The notes beneath the pieces are model-generated. The model was not told the DNA's origin, did not search any database, and saw nothing but the letters and a program-made list of their open reading frames with translations. A stretch of 39,842 nt of DNA from Comamonadaceae bacterium. GTDB lineage: Bacteria > Pseudomonadota > Gammaproteobacteria > Burkholderiales > Burkholderiaceae_C. The position numbers and the translations under genes were made by a program. The stretch covers positions 1 to 39,842 of the forward strand of contig CANFYZ010000033.1 in the NCBI GenBank assembly GCA_947451385.1, written 5' to 3'. Each line of letters begins with the position of its first letter. The stretch's first letter is position 1. Below, piece after piece: positions 32,589 to 39,842 of the stretch.

Positions 32589-33392
32589 TCAGCTGGGCAA
32601 CTGCAAGAGCTGTGCCGCCACGGCCACCGCAATCACCTCGGGCTCTTTGCCTTCAATCCCAGGCACGCCGATCGGGCAGGTGACATGGTCGCACTCGGCC
32701 TCGGTGAAGCCGCGCGCGCGAAGGCGGCTGCGAAAGCTGGCCCATTTGGTGGCGCTGCCAATCAGCCCCACATAGGGCAAATCACCCTGCTGGCGTTGGC
32801 GCTGCAGACAGGCCATGACCACGTCCAAGTCTTCCGCGTGGCTGAAGCTCATGATCAACACTGCACTGTTTGGGCGCAAATGTGCCACAGCGGCCTGCAC
32901 CGGGTTGGAGTGCTCGCAGTCCACCTGGGGCGCGATGTCGGACGGGAAGATCTCATCGCGGCTGTCGATCCAGCGCACCGCAAAGGGCAGAGGCGCGAGC
33001 ACCTGCACCAAGGCCTTGCCCACATGGCCACCGCCAAACAAAGCCAGCGGGCGCCGATGTTTCTCATGCAGCTGTTGCAGGCGCGGCAGGTCCTGCGCGC
33101 TGACCCGTGCCAGTTGCACCACCACCTCGCCACCGCAGCATTGACCCAAGCTGGGGCCGAGCACAAAGTGTTTGTCCAAGGGCGGCGCATCGACATCGCC
33201 GCCGAGCATGGCGCGCGCATGGGCCATGGCCTCGAACTCCAGATGCCCGCCGCCAATGGTGCCCCATTCGCCCTGCGCAAACACCACCATCCAGGTGCCG
33301 GCCTCGCGCGGCACGGAACCCCGCGTGCGTTGCACCGTGAGGGTGATCGCTGGCTCGCGTTGCAAACGTTCAACTATAGAGGCAAAACCCAT
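32589..33392 (-). CDS. xdhC: Xanthine dehydrogenase accessory protein XdhC
   Basis: A 267-residue XdhC-family protein, which inserts or protects the sulfurated molybdenum cofactor of XdhAB. The N-terminus reads TLTVQRTRGSVPREAGTWMVV, a family block; a Cys85-Cys86 pair in LGPSLGQCCGG is the conserved cofactor-handling site. LALFGGGHVGKALVQVL begins the Rossmann-like C-terminal domain, with SHAEDLDVVMACL and YVGLIGSATKWASFRSRL following. I use the ATG at 33392; a longer frame to 33674 runs into the opposite-strand lipoprotein gene. Separated from xdhB by three genes but on the same strand. Confidence 0.92.
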   Translation of the reverse strand: MGFASIVERLQREPAITLTVQRTRGSVPREAGTWMVVFAQGEWGTIGGGHLEFEAMAHARAMLGGDVDAPPLDKHFVLGPSLGQCCGGEVVVQLARVSAQDLPRLQQLHEKHRRPLALFGGGHVGKALVQVLAPLPFAVRWIDSRDEIFPSDIAPQVDCEHSNPVQAAVAHLRPNSAVLIMSFSHAEDLDVVMACLQRQRQQGDLPYVGLIGSATKWASFRSRLRARGFTEAECDHVTCPIGVPGIEGKEPEVIAVAVAAQLLQLPS

Positions 33393-33493
33393 GCTGTTTA
33401 AACTTTCTCGCAGGTCGGTGATCCGAAAACCGAGCGGTGGTGCCACAATCAGCCCATCGACTCCGGGGTCCATTCTCACCGCTTTTCTGCACC

Positions 33494-34051
33494 ATGAAAT
33501 TCTTGTCACGACCGCGCCTGCAACGCACAAGTTTCTCATTGGCCAGACTGCTGGCCCTGGGAGTGGCGGCTTTGTTGGGGGCTTTGTTGGCGGCATGCAC
33601 CACGCCACCCCCACCGCCGCAACTGCCCGCTGCACCCCCGGTGGCACCGACCGCAACCCCAACGCCACCGCCACTGCCCCCGGTGGTGCGCGAGCCCGAA
33701 CCCCGACTCGTCTCTCGCGCCCAAACGCCGCGAGACTACCGCCAGGACGCCGCGCAGCATTTGTACAAGCTCAACAGCAGCCGCATTTTCAAAGGTCGCT
33801 TGCCGCCCATGCTGTATGCAGTAGGCGTGTTGGACGTGGAACTGGACCGACAAGGCCAGGTCCTGGCCACCCACTGGAAGCGCGCACCCCGCCATGCGCC
33901 CGAAGTCATGGCGGAGATTGAAAAAACCGTGCGGGCCGCAGCACCCTACCCCGCGCCCACACGCCTGGGCAAGGTGGTCTACACCGATGTGTGGCTGTGG
34001 CACAAAAGTGGCCGCTTCCAGCTCGACACGCTGACCGAAGGCCAGGACTGA
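33494..34051 (+). CDS. Proline-rich lipoprotein with TonB-like C-terminus
   Basis: A 185-residue exported lipoprotein: hydrophobic signal then lipobox LLAAC (Cys35), a proline-rich linker (residues ~38-65), and a C-terminal domain (ILxxxLPPMLYAVGVLDVELDRQG, AEIEKTVRAAAPYPAPTRLGKV) resembling the TonB C-terminal/TolA-like fold. No N-terminal TM anchor typical of TonB remains. It could act as a periplasmic envelope linker; its function is unknown. It is the only plus-strand gene in the purine block, opposite in direction to xdhC and the thioesterase. Confidence 0.78.
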   Translation: MKFLSRPRLQRTSFSLARLLALGVAALLGALLAACTTPPPPPQLPAAPPVAPTATPTPPPLPPVVREPEPRLVSRAQTPRDYRQDAAQHLYKLNSSRIFKGRLPPMLYAVGVLDVELDRQGQVLATHWKRAPRHAPEVMAEIEKTVRAAAPYPAPTRLGKVVYTDVWLWHKSGRFQLDTLTEGQD

Positions 34052-34063
34052 GTCAGCGGCTGT

Positions 34064-34870
34064 TTATTCTTTGAAGTACACCGTCTGGTGCGTGCTGGCC
34101 AGCAAATGGCCGTCGTGACTCCACATCTCGCCGCTCTGGTCAAAAAAGCCGTTGTGAAACTTCAGCCCGCGTGCCGTGCCGATCAGGTACCGGTCGCCTT
34201 GGGCCGCCAGGGCCGCTGCGTCGGCATGAAAGTAAGTGGTCATGGACACGGTGCCAATCGGGGCCACACGGCGGCGGCGCAAAAAAATGCGCGGGAAAAA
34301 ACAATCGCTGATCGATGCCAGGGCCGGAAAATCCAAAGGCCGAGGCGGGTCGTCACGCAACCATTGGCATGAACGTGAGTCGGGGTACTCTTGCCCATCA
34401 AAGCCGCTGAACACGTCGCCCTCGGTAAAGCGCATGTCATAGAACCTGACCCACGGTGGCCGTTTGCCGGTGGGCATGCGTGTCAACTGCTCAGGCGGTG
34501 GCAGGTCTTGCGGGGCCTGCGCCTCGGCAGCCGACCAGGTTGTGCGGCGCGTGGCAAACACCGCAGTGGCCAAAGCCACCACGCCAGTGGCCTGACGGGC
34601 TTCAATCACCCAATGCTGTGTCGAGCGGTTGGTTCGGGCGGCACGCGCCGTGACGGTATAAGCGCCATCGGCAATCGGCGCGACAAAATTCACCGTCAAA
34701 GCCACGGGCTGACCGAGTTTGTCGGGGTGCTGCAACGCCGCATTGAGCAGCACCGCACTGGTGATGCCACCAAATGGACCGACCATGTTGGCGTAGTCCG
34801 GTGAGGTTTCGGCTTGGTAAGCGCCGTCGCCCAATGGCTGGAGCTGTAGGGCTTGGTCAAAAGGGTGCAT
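34064..34870 (-). CDS. Acyl-CoA thioesterase, double-hotdog (TesB-like)
   Basis: A 268-residue protein with two hotdog domains. The first begins ...YANMVGPFGGITSAVLLNAALQHPD..., the second has FPRIFLRRRRVAPIGTVSMTTYFHADAAAL and TARGLKFHNGFFDQSGEMWSHDGHLLASTHQTVYFKE, typical of the acyl-CoA thioesterase 3/4HBT_3 families. It hydrolyses fatty or aromatic acyl-CoAs in the cytoplasm. Located between the HAD phosphatase gene (29 bases) and the opposite-strand lipoprotein, it has no evident role in purine breakdown and may simply be co-transcribed. Confidence 0.88.
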   Translation of the reverse strand: MHPFDQALQLQPLGDGAYQAETSPDYANMVGPFGGITSAVLLNAALQHPDKLGQPVALTVNFVAPIADGAYTVTARAARTNRSTQHWVIEARQATGVVALATAVFATRRTTWSAAEAQAPQDLPPPEQLTRMPTGKRPPWVRFYDMRFTEGDVFSGFDGQEYPDSRSCQWLRDDPPRPLDFPALASISDCFFPRIFLRRRRVAPIGTVSMTTYFHADAAALAAQGDRYLIGTARGLKFHNGFFDQSGEMWSHDGHLLASTHQTVYFKE

Positions 34871-34899
34871 TTAAAAAAGAGTTCAGAGAGCGCAAAAAA

Positions 34900-35571
34900 T
34901 CAAGTCAGCCAAGCCTGCAAGGCAGGCAGACCGTCAATGAAGTGGACCTGCTGAGCCACCGCATCAGGCAAGCCCGCAGGCGGATGCAGGCTGAACACCT
35001 GCATGCCCGCGGCCAGCCCGGCTTGCAGCCCGGGCAGACTGTCTTCCACCACGGCGCAGGCCTGCGGGGCCATGCCCAAGGCCGCAGCCACGTGCAAAAA
35101 CAAACCCGGCGCGGGTTTGAAACTGCCCACCTCGGGCGCACAAAACAAGCGCTCACCAAAGTAGGTGCGCAAACCGGTCAGGCCCAAGGTGAGCTCGGCT
35201 TTTTCACGCGGCCCATTGGTGCCGATGGCAAAAGCCATGTCGCTGCCTTGCAAGGTGTGCAGCAAGGCCTTCGCTCCGAGGATTTCTTGCAGGCCTTGGC
35301 GAAAGCGCAGCGCCATGTTGGCACGCAGGTCTTTGACGAATTGCACCGGGTCCAACGCGGGTTGATCGGGTCCGAGTTGCCGCGCCAGCTCGGCCACGCA
35401 CTCGGCCATGGGCACGCCACCAAACTGGGCGTTCATGGACTCACGTTGCCAAGACACCCCTCGGGCCACGGCCATGGCGTGCAAAACGTCCAAGCCCGGG
35501 GCTTCGCTGTCGACCAGCGTGCCGTCCAGGTCAAAAATCAGCGCGGCGATGCCCGCGCGCGGGGGCATCAC
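34900..35571 (-). CDS. HAD-superfamily phosphatase (phosphoglycolate/beta-PGM-like)
   Basis: A 223-residue HAD hydrolase. Motif I is IFDLDGTLVDSE (nucleophile Asp14, acid Asp16), motif II the IGTNG segment, motif III the Lys in GSFKPAPGLFL and motif IV VVEDSLPGLQAGLAAGM. The cap after motif I is of the small alpha-helical type, so a small-molecule phosphatase is likely, for example phosphoglycolate or a sugar phosphate. Its ATG overlaps the xdhB stop (ATGA), so it is translated with the purine operon. A role in nucleotide dephosphorylation is possible, not shown. Confidence 0.9.
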   Translation of the reverse strand: MMPPRAGIAALIFDLDGTLVDSEAPGLDVLHAMAVARGVSWQRESMNAQFGGVPMAECVAELARQLGPDQPALDPVQFVKDLRANMALRFRQGLQEILGAKALLHTLQGSDMAFAIGTNGPREKAELTLGLTGLRTYFGERLFCAPEVGSFKPAPGLFLHVAAALGMAPQACAVVEDSLPGLQAGLAAGMQVFSLHPPAGLPDAVAQQVHFIDGLPALQAWLT

Positions 35572-37928
35572 AAGCCGGCCGCAGCTTTGGCTTTCTCACA
35601 AGCCAACAAAATGCGCTCGGGGGTCGCCGGGGCGTTCATGTGCACCACGGTTTTGTGGCCCGCGCTGGCGCTGACCGCATCGCGCAAAGCAAAGTAGCTG
35701 GACAGGGCCAGCATCAACGGCGGCTCGCCCACGGCCTTGCTTTGGAACGGTGTGGGTTTGAGGTTGTGGTTGTCAAACAGGGTGATCTTCAGGTGCTCGG
35801 GCACATCGCCGGCGACCGGGATTTTGTAGGTACTGGGGCCGTGCGTGAGCAGCTTGCCTTTCTTGTCCCAGATGCACTCTTCCATGGTCAACCAGCCCAT
35901 GCCTTGCACGTAAGCGCCTTCGATCTGGCCTTTGTCGATCGCTGGGTTGATGCTCTTGCCCGCATCGTGCACGATGTCCACCGCCTTGAGCCACCACTCG
36001 CCGGTGCGGGTGTCGATCTCGACTTCGGTCACGGCCGCGCCGTAGCAGTAGTAATAAAAAGCACGGCCATTGAGCGTGGTGAAGTCGTACTTGATCTCGG
36101 GCGTCATGTAAAAACCGGTCACGCTCAAGCCAACGCGCTCCAACCAGGCTTGCTTGGCCACGGTCGGCCAGTCCACCGACTTGCCACCGCCATGGGCGTG
36201 GTCGGCGGCGAAAGTCACTTCATGCGCCTCGCAGCCCAACAGGCCGGCGGCCACGGGCTTCAGGCGCTCGCGCATTTGCAGCGTGGCGTTCATGATGGCC
36301 GCGCCATTGATGTCGGCGCCGCTCGACGCCGAAGTGGCCGAGGCGTTGGGTACTTTTTGCGTGTCGGTGCCAGTGACGCGCACGCGTCGGGTGGAGATGC
36401 CCAAACCATCGGCACAGACCTGCGCCATCTTGGTGTTCAGGCCCTGGCCCATTTCGGTGCCGCCGTGGTTCACGCTGACCGAGCCGTCCATGTAAATATG
36501 GAGCAGCGCGCCGCCTTGGTTCAGCATGGTGGCGGTAAAGCTGATGCCGAATTTCAGTGGCACCAATGCCAGGCCACGCTTGCGCTTGGTGTTGGCTTGA
36601 TTGAAAGCATTCACCGCTTCGCGGCGCGCCCAGTAAGCCGACTCGGCCTCGACCTGGTTCACCACCTTGTCGCCCACCCAGTCTTCGATCAACTGGTTGT
36701 ACTGCGTGGTCATGGTGGCCGGGTTGCCCGAGATCGCAGGGTCTTGGTACAGGTTGAGCTTGCGCACCAAGAGCGGGTCTTTGCCTAGGCTGTTGGCGAT
36801 TTGCTCGATCACGGTCTCGATGCCGAACATGCCCTGCGGGCCGCCAAAGCCGCGGAACGCGGTGGCGCTTTGGGTGTTGGTTTTGCAGCGGTGGCTGATC
36901 AGCTGCAGGTTCGGGATGTAGTAGCAGTTGTCGATGTGCAAACAGGCGCGGTCATTCACCGGGCCGGAGTAATCGGTGCTGTAGCCGCAACGCGACATCA
37001 GCGCGATGTTGGCGCCCAGGATGCGGCCTTCGTCGTCATAGCCCACGTCGTAGTCGATGCGAAAGTCGTGGCGCTTGCCGGTGATGGTCATGTCGTCGTC
37101 GCGGTTCACGCGCAGCTTGACCGGTTTTTGCAACAGGAACGCAGCCAGGGCCGCGCTTTGGCTGAAGATGCTGGCGTTGCCTTCTTTGCCGCCAAACGCA
37201 CCGCCCATGCGGCGGCAAATCACCTCGACATCGTTGGTGGTGAGGTTCAAGGCGGCGGCGGCTTCGCGCTGGTTGCCGTCGGGGTGTTGGGTCGACGAAT
37301 ACAGGGTCATCTGCCCGTCTTCACGCGGCACCGCGTAAGTGATTTGACCTTCCAGATAAAACTGTTCTTGCTGGCCGGTTTCGGTGCTCCCTTGCAGGCG
37401 GTGGGGTGCAGACGCAATGGCGGCGGCCGCATCGCCCCGGGTGATGCCTTTAGCGGGCATGACAAAGCTTTGCGCCGCCATGGCTTCGTCAATCGTCAAA
37501 ATGGGTGGAAGCTCTTTGACCTGCACTTGGGCTTTGTGCGCCGCTTCGCGGGCATAGAGCATTTCGCGCGCCACCACCACGGCCACGGCTTGGCCGATGA
37601 ACTCGACCTTGCCGACCGCCAAAAACGGGTCGTCATGGTTGATCGGACCGCAGTTGTTCTCGCCCGGAATGTCTTTCGACGTGTAGACCGCGACCACGCC
37701 GTGTTCTTTCAGGATGGCTGCGCGGTCAATGCCGTCGCCGATCAACTCGCCGTGCGCCACAGGCGACAAGATGAGCGCGGCATACAAGGTGCCCGCCAGT
37801 TCAGGAATGTCGTCGGTGTAGGTGGCGGTGCCGGTGACGTGCAAATGCGCCGACTCGTGAATGATGTCGGTGCCTTGTTGAACACCCGAAGCGGGCAAGA
37901 GGTTTTTGATGGGGGTCGGAGCGTTCAT
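35568..37928 (-). CDS. xdhB: Xanthine dehydrogenase, molybdopterin-binding large subunit
   Basis: A 786-residue molybdenum-cofactor subunit that oxidises hypoxanthine and xanthine to urate in the cytoplasm with XdhA. Visible are the substrate/Moco loops GGAFGGKEGNASIFSQSAALAAFLL, FRGFGGPQGMFGIE (Arg), HGGTEMGQGLNTKMAQVCADGLG and the catalytic base Glu735 in AVGEPPLMLALSSYFALRDAV. Length is typical for the XdhB class. It directly follows xdhA (stop and ATG adjacent) and is coupled with the HAD gene. It is unlike CoxL carbon-monoxide dehydrogenases, which carry a Cys-Ser-Phe loop not seen here. Confidence 0.94.
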   Translation of the reverse strand: MNAPTPIKNLLPASGVQQGTDIIHESAHLHVTGTATYTDDIPELAGTLYAALILSPVAHGELIGDGIDRAAILKEHGVVAVYTSKDIPGENNCGPINHDDPFLAVGKVEFIGQAVAVVVAREMLYAREAAHKAQVQVKELPPILTIDEAMAAQSFVMPAKGITRGDAAAAIASAPHRLQGSTETGQQEQFYLEGQITYAVPREDGQMTLYSSTQHPDGNQREAAAALNLTTNDVEVICRRMGGAFGGKEGNASIFSQSAALAAFLLQKPVKLRVNRDDDMTITGKRHDFRIDYDVGYDDEGRILGANIALMSRCGYSTDYSGPVNDRACLHIDNCYYIPNLQLISHRCKTNTQSATAFRGFGGPQGMFGIETVIEQIANSLGKDPLLVRKLNLYQDPAISGNPATMTTQYNQLIEDWVGDKVVNQVEAESAYWARREAVNAFNQANTKRKRGLALVPLKFGISFTATMLNQGGALLHIYMDGSVSVNHGGTEMGQGLNTKMAQVCADGLGISTRRVRVTGTDTQKVPNASATSASSGADINGAAIMNATLQMRERLKPVAAGLLGCEAHEVTFAADHAHGGGKSVDWPTVAKQAWLERVGLSVTGFYMTPEIKYDFTTLNGRAFYYYCYGAAVTEVEIDTRTGEWWLKAVDIVHDAGKSINPAIDKGQIEGAYVQGMGWLTMEECIWDKKGKLLTHGPSTYKIPVAGDVPEHLKITLFDNHNLKPTPFQSKAVGEPPLMLALSSYFALRDAVSASAGHKTVVHMNAPATPERILLACEKAKAAAGL

Positions 37929-39404
37929 TTAAGCCACCTCTTTCGTTTGTTCTTCAATGAAATCGAGAACCAAGTTGCGCGCCACCAAGGCGCGGTAGGT
38001 CCAGGTGGCACGCAGGCCGTCACGCGCGGTGAAACTGGCGGCGATCGCCGCGTCCAGGTCCGCAGCTTTCACATCGATCGGGGCTTTGCCTTCCAGCACC
38101 GCCTCCAGCTTGGGCGCACGGCAAGGCGATGGCGCCAGGCCGTTGTAAGCCAGTTTCACGCCGCTCAGCTTGCCGCCCTTGAGCGAATAGCTGATGGCTG
38201 CACAGGTGGCCGAAATGTCTTGTTCAAAACGCTTGCTCACTTTGTGTGCGCGGAAGACCTGACCCGCCACGGGCTTGGGCAACTCGATGGCTTCAATGAA
38301 CTCGCCCGCGACCAGCACGTTTTTCTTCATGCCGGTGTAAAAGTTGTCGAGCAACACCTTGCGGGTTTTGTCGCCCCGGCGCAGCACCAGGCTGGCACCC
38401 AAGGCCATCAGGCAGGGCATCGAGTCGCCGATCGGCGAACCGTTGGCAATGTTGCCAGCCAGCGTGGCCGTCGAGCGGATGGGCGGCGAACCAAAGCGGC
38501 GCAGCACTTCGACAAAGTCAGGGTAGGCCTTGGCCAGCAAGGTTTCCACCGTGGCCAGCGACACCGCAGCGCCCATGCGCCAGGCGGTGGCGGTTTCTTT
38601 GACTTGGCGCAGCTCGGCCACATTGCCGAGGTACAGGATGTGGTCGGGGCGCACGAACTGTTTGTTCACTTGCAAACCGATTTCGGTGCTGCCCGCGAGC
38701 AAGGTGGTGGTCGGGTGTTTGACCAGGTAGTCGGCCACTTCGGCCACGGTGGCGGGCGAGACAAACTCGTTGCCCTTCTTGGTGCGCACCACCGGCTGCA
38801 AAATAAGGTCGCCGTCCAAGGTCAAGGTGGGGGTGCTGGCGCGCTGGATCTCTTTGAGCAAAGGCACATCGGCACGGTCGTCGATCTTCAGCTCAGACTT
38901 TTTTTCCACCGCTTTGAAGGTCGCATCAATGATCGGGGTGTAACCGGTGCAACGGCACAGGTTGCCGCTGAGCGAATCGGTGATTTGCTGGCGGCTCGGA
39001 GTAGGCAGCACCTGCACCAAATTCACCAAACTCATGACGATACCCGGCGTGCAAAAGCCGCATTGCGAGCCATGGCACTTGATCATTTCGTCCTGCACCG
39101 GGTGCAGGCTGCCGTCGGCTTTTTTCAGGCTCTCAATGGTTTTGACCGATTTGCCATCCAGCGAAGGCAGCAACTGAATGCAGCTGTTCACCGGCACATA
39201 GTCCACGCCCGTGCCCTGTGCGTTGAGCTCGCCCACCATCACCACGCAGGCTCCGCAATCGCCCTCGGCGCAGCCTTCTTTGGTGCCGGTGCGGTGCAAC
39301 TGCTCACGCAAATAGTCCAGAACAGTGGTGGTGCGGCGCTCGCCTTGGGCTTCGACAATGCGGCCGTCGAGCACAAAGCGCACGGTGTTGGTGACTTGGG
39401 TCAT
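37929..39404 (-). CDS. xdhA: Xanthine dehydrogenase, iron-sulfur/FAD small subunit
   Basis: A 491-residue subunit with two [2Fe-2S] clusters and an FAD domain; it passes electrons from XdhB to NAD. The first cluster uses Cys45, 50, 53 and 75 (CAEGDCGACVV ... C); the second uses Cys115, 118, 150 and 152 (CGFCTPGIV, NLCRCTGYTP). The FAD domain starts around residue 190, with LLAGSTEIGLQV and IRSTATLAGNIANGSPIGDSMPCLMALGASLVL as its binding loops. It opens the purine operon. Its leader contains an inverted repeat (39419-39440). Confidence 0.95.
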   Translation of the reverse strand: MTQVTNTVRFVLDGRIVEAQGERRTTTVLDYLREQLHRTGTKEGCAEGDCGACVVMVGELNAQGTGVDYVPVNSCIQLLPSLDGKSVKTIESLKKADGSLHPVQDEMIKCHGSQCGFCTPGIVMSLVNLVQVLPTPSRQQITDSLSGNLCRCTGYTPIIDATFKAVEKKSELKIDDRADVPLLKEIQRASTPTLTLDGDLILQPVVRTKKGNEFVSPATVAEVADYLVKHPTTTLLAGSTEIGLQVNKQFVRPDHILYLGNVAELRQVKETATAWRMGAAVSLATVETLLAKAYPDFVEVLRRFGSPPIRSTATLAGNIANGSPIGDSMPCLMALGASLVLRRGDKTRKVLLDNFYTGMKKNVLVAGEFIEAIELPKPVAGQVFRAHKVSKRFEQDISATCAAISYSLKGGKLSGVKLAYNGLAPSPCRAPKLEAVLEGKAPIDVKAADLDAAIAASFTARDGLRATWTYRALVARNLVLDFIEEQTKEVA

Positions 39405-39418
39405 GGTGTGGAGGCTTC

Positions 39419-39440
39419 AATCAGGGGACAGAGCCTGATT
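39419..39440. promoter_or_regulatory. Inverted repeat in the xdhA leader
   Basis: AATCAGG and CCTGATT form perfect seven-base arms around eight bases, 15-36 bases upstream of the xdhA ATG. It could be a regulator site or an mRNA hairpin. A second GC-rich hairpin, CCCCCG/CGGGGG at 39467-39484, lies next to the stop of the neighbouring flavoprotein gene and may be its terminator, but lacks a T-tract. Confidence 0.45.
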
Positions 39441-39491
39441 TTAGTGATTTGCTCCGCACTTTGGGGCCCCCGAGTGCGCGGGGGAGGCAAA

Positions 39492-39842
39492 TTACAGGAT
39501 TTCGATCCGCCCTTCGGCGTCGACCCGGTAGCAGCGCACGTCCAAATTGAAAACCTCTGGCTTCACAATCGAATTGCCCAACAGCATCCGAGCGCATTCT
39601 TGAATGCCTTCGGGGATGGAGGGGTGCGGGAAGATCAACTCGGCCAGGTGCTCGATGCCGATGTCCATGGAAATCATCAACGCCACCGCCATGATGGTGC
39701 TGGACGCGTGGCTGCCCATCACCCGCATGCCCAGGATCTTCATCTCATCGTCGTCTGAAACCAGAATTTTGAAGAACCCGTCCATCTTGCTCATGGCAAT
39801 GGCGCGGCTGACATAACGGTAGTTCATGACCGCGATCCGGTA
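39492..39842 (-). CDS. Class I pyridine nucleotide-disulfide oxidoreductase, C-terminal part, cut by edge
   Basis: The visible 116 residues match the C-terminal dimerisation domain of dihydrolipoamide dehydrogenase-like flavoproteins (Lpd, Sth, Gor, MerA). ILGMRVMGSHASSTIMAVALMISMDI is the conserved interface block and FPHPSIPEGIQECARMLLG contains the His-x4-Glu dyad (the usual catalytic His-Glu of the partner subunit). The frame stays open to the window's right edge, so this is the 3' end of a longer gene. It is minus strand and convergent with nothing visible. Which subfamily it is cannot be told without the N-terminal half. Confidence 0.85.
   Translation of the reverse strand, partial: YRIAVMNYRYVSRAIAMSKMDGFFKILVSDDDEMKILGMRVMGSHASSTIMAVALMISMDIGIEHLAELIFPHPSIPEGIQECARMLLGNSIVKPEVFNLDVRCYRVDAEGRIEIL

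Noticed and set aside
33393-33674. A 94-residue N-terminal extension of xdhC
   Set aside because: It runs antisense into the lipoprotein gene, is proline-rich by shadow effect, and XdhC proteins normally start just before the TVxxxGSxPRxxG block.
36801-39758. A 985-codon open frame on the plus strand opposite xdhA and xdhB
   Set aside because: It lies entirely antisense to well-supported xanthine dehydrogenase genes and its translation is low-complexity, His/Arg-rich, as expected from GC-rich shadow frames.
1-39842. CRISPR arrays, insertion sequences, phage genes and rRNA
   Set aside because: No regularly spaced repeats, transposase motifs, terminal inverted repeats with target duplications, or ribosomal RNA signatures were seen.

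Overview
The window looks like chromosomal DNA of a betaproteobacterium of the order Burkholderiales, probably Comamonadaceae-like. This is inferred from high-GC coding sequence, four extracytoplasmic TctC/Bug-type binding proteins, a TctCBA transporter, a tartrate/glycerate block, and a PuuD/XdhABC purine block. I saw no rRNA, tRNA, CRISPR array, transposase or phage gene. Nearly all genes are intact. Only the two edge genes are cut: a Crp/Fnr regulator at the left and a flavoprotein disulfide reductase at the right.

Layout. (1) Positions 1-9762 are all on the minus strand. In order of transcription they hold tartrate dehydrogenase (ttuC), a Bug protein, a LysR regulator, a tightly overlapping CoA-transferase / HMG-CoA-lyase-like / VOC trio, a second Bug protein, a glycerate 2-kinase (ttuD), a Tat-exported kelch protein and a Crp/Fnr regulator. 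(2) 9861-14293 (plus) holds a LysR regulator divergent from ttuC, then a TetR-SDR-MFS-thioesterase cluster with two matching operator palindromes. (3) 14487-18334 is an AT-richer block: a tannase-family lipoprotein, a MarR regulator and an amidase. (4) 18517-21996 holds an 8-oxoguanine-deaminase-like amidohydrolase, a third Bug protein and an LLM flavin oxidoreductase. (5) 22187-29351 (plus) holds an acyltransferase, then a likely sugar-acid pathway: Ldh2-type dehydrogenase, ModA-like binding protein, KDPG-type aldolase, PfkB kinase and a complete TctC-TctB-TctA transporter. A structured 150-base gap separates the enzymes from the transporter. (6) 29693-31009 is a two-gene divergent islet of an alpha/beta hydrolase and a MerR regulator. 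(7) 31222-39404 (minus) is oxidative purine catabolism: xdhA, xdhB, a HAD phosphatase, a thioesterase, xdhC and puuD, with one TonB-like lipoprotein on the opposite strand.

How the genes work together. The region reads as a catabolic archipelago. Organic acids are captured by periplasmic Bug proteins. Tartrate can go through TtuC and glycerate kinase to central metabolism. An unidentified branched or dicarboxylic acid could be activated by the CoA-transferase and cleaved by the lyase. A sugar acid could be oxidised, phosphorylated and cleaved by the Ldh2/PfkB/aldolase set. Purines pass through XdhAB to urate, and PuuD oxidises urate. The least conventional features are the TetR regulon with an operator inside a near-consensus promoter and a probably leaderless regulator mRNA, a tiny repeated-motif ORF coupled to the MFS stop codon, and the possible attenuator ahead of tctC.
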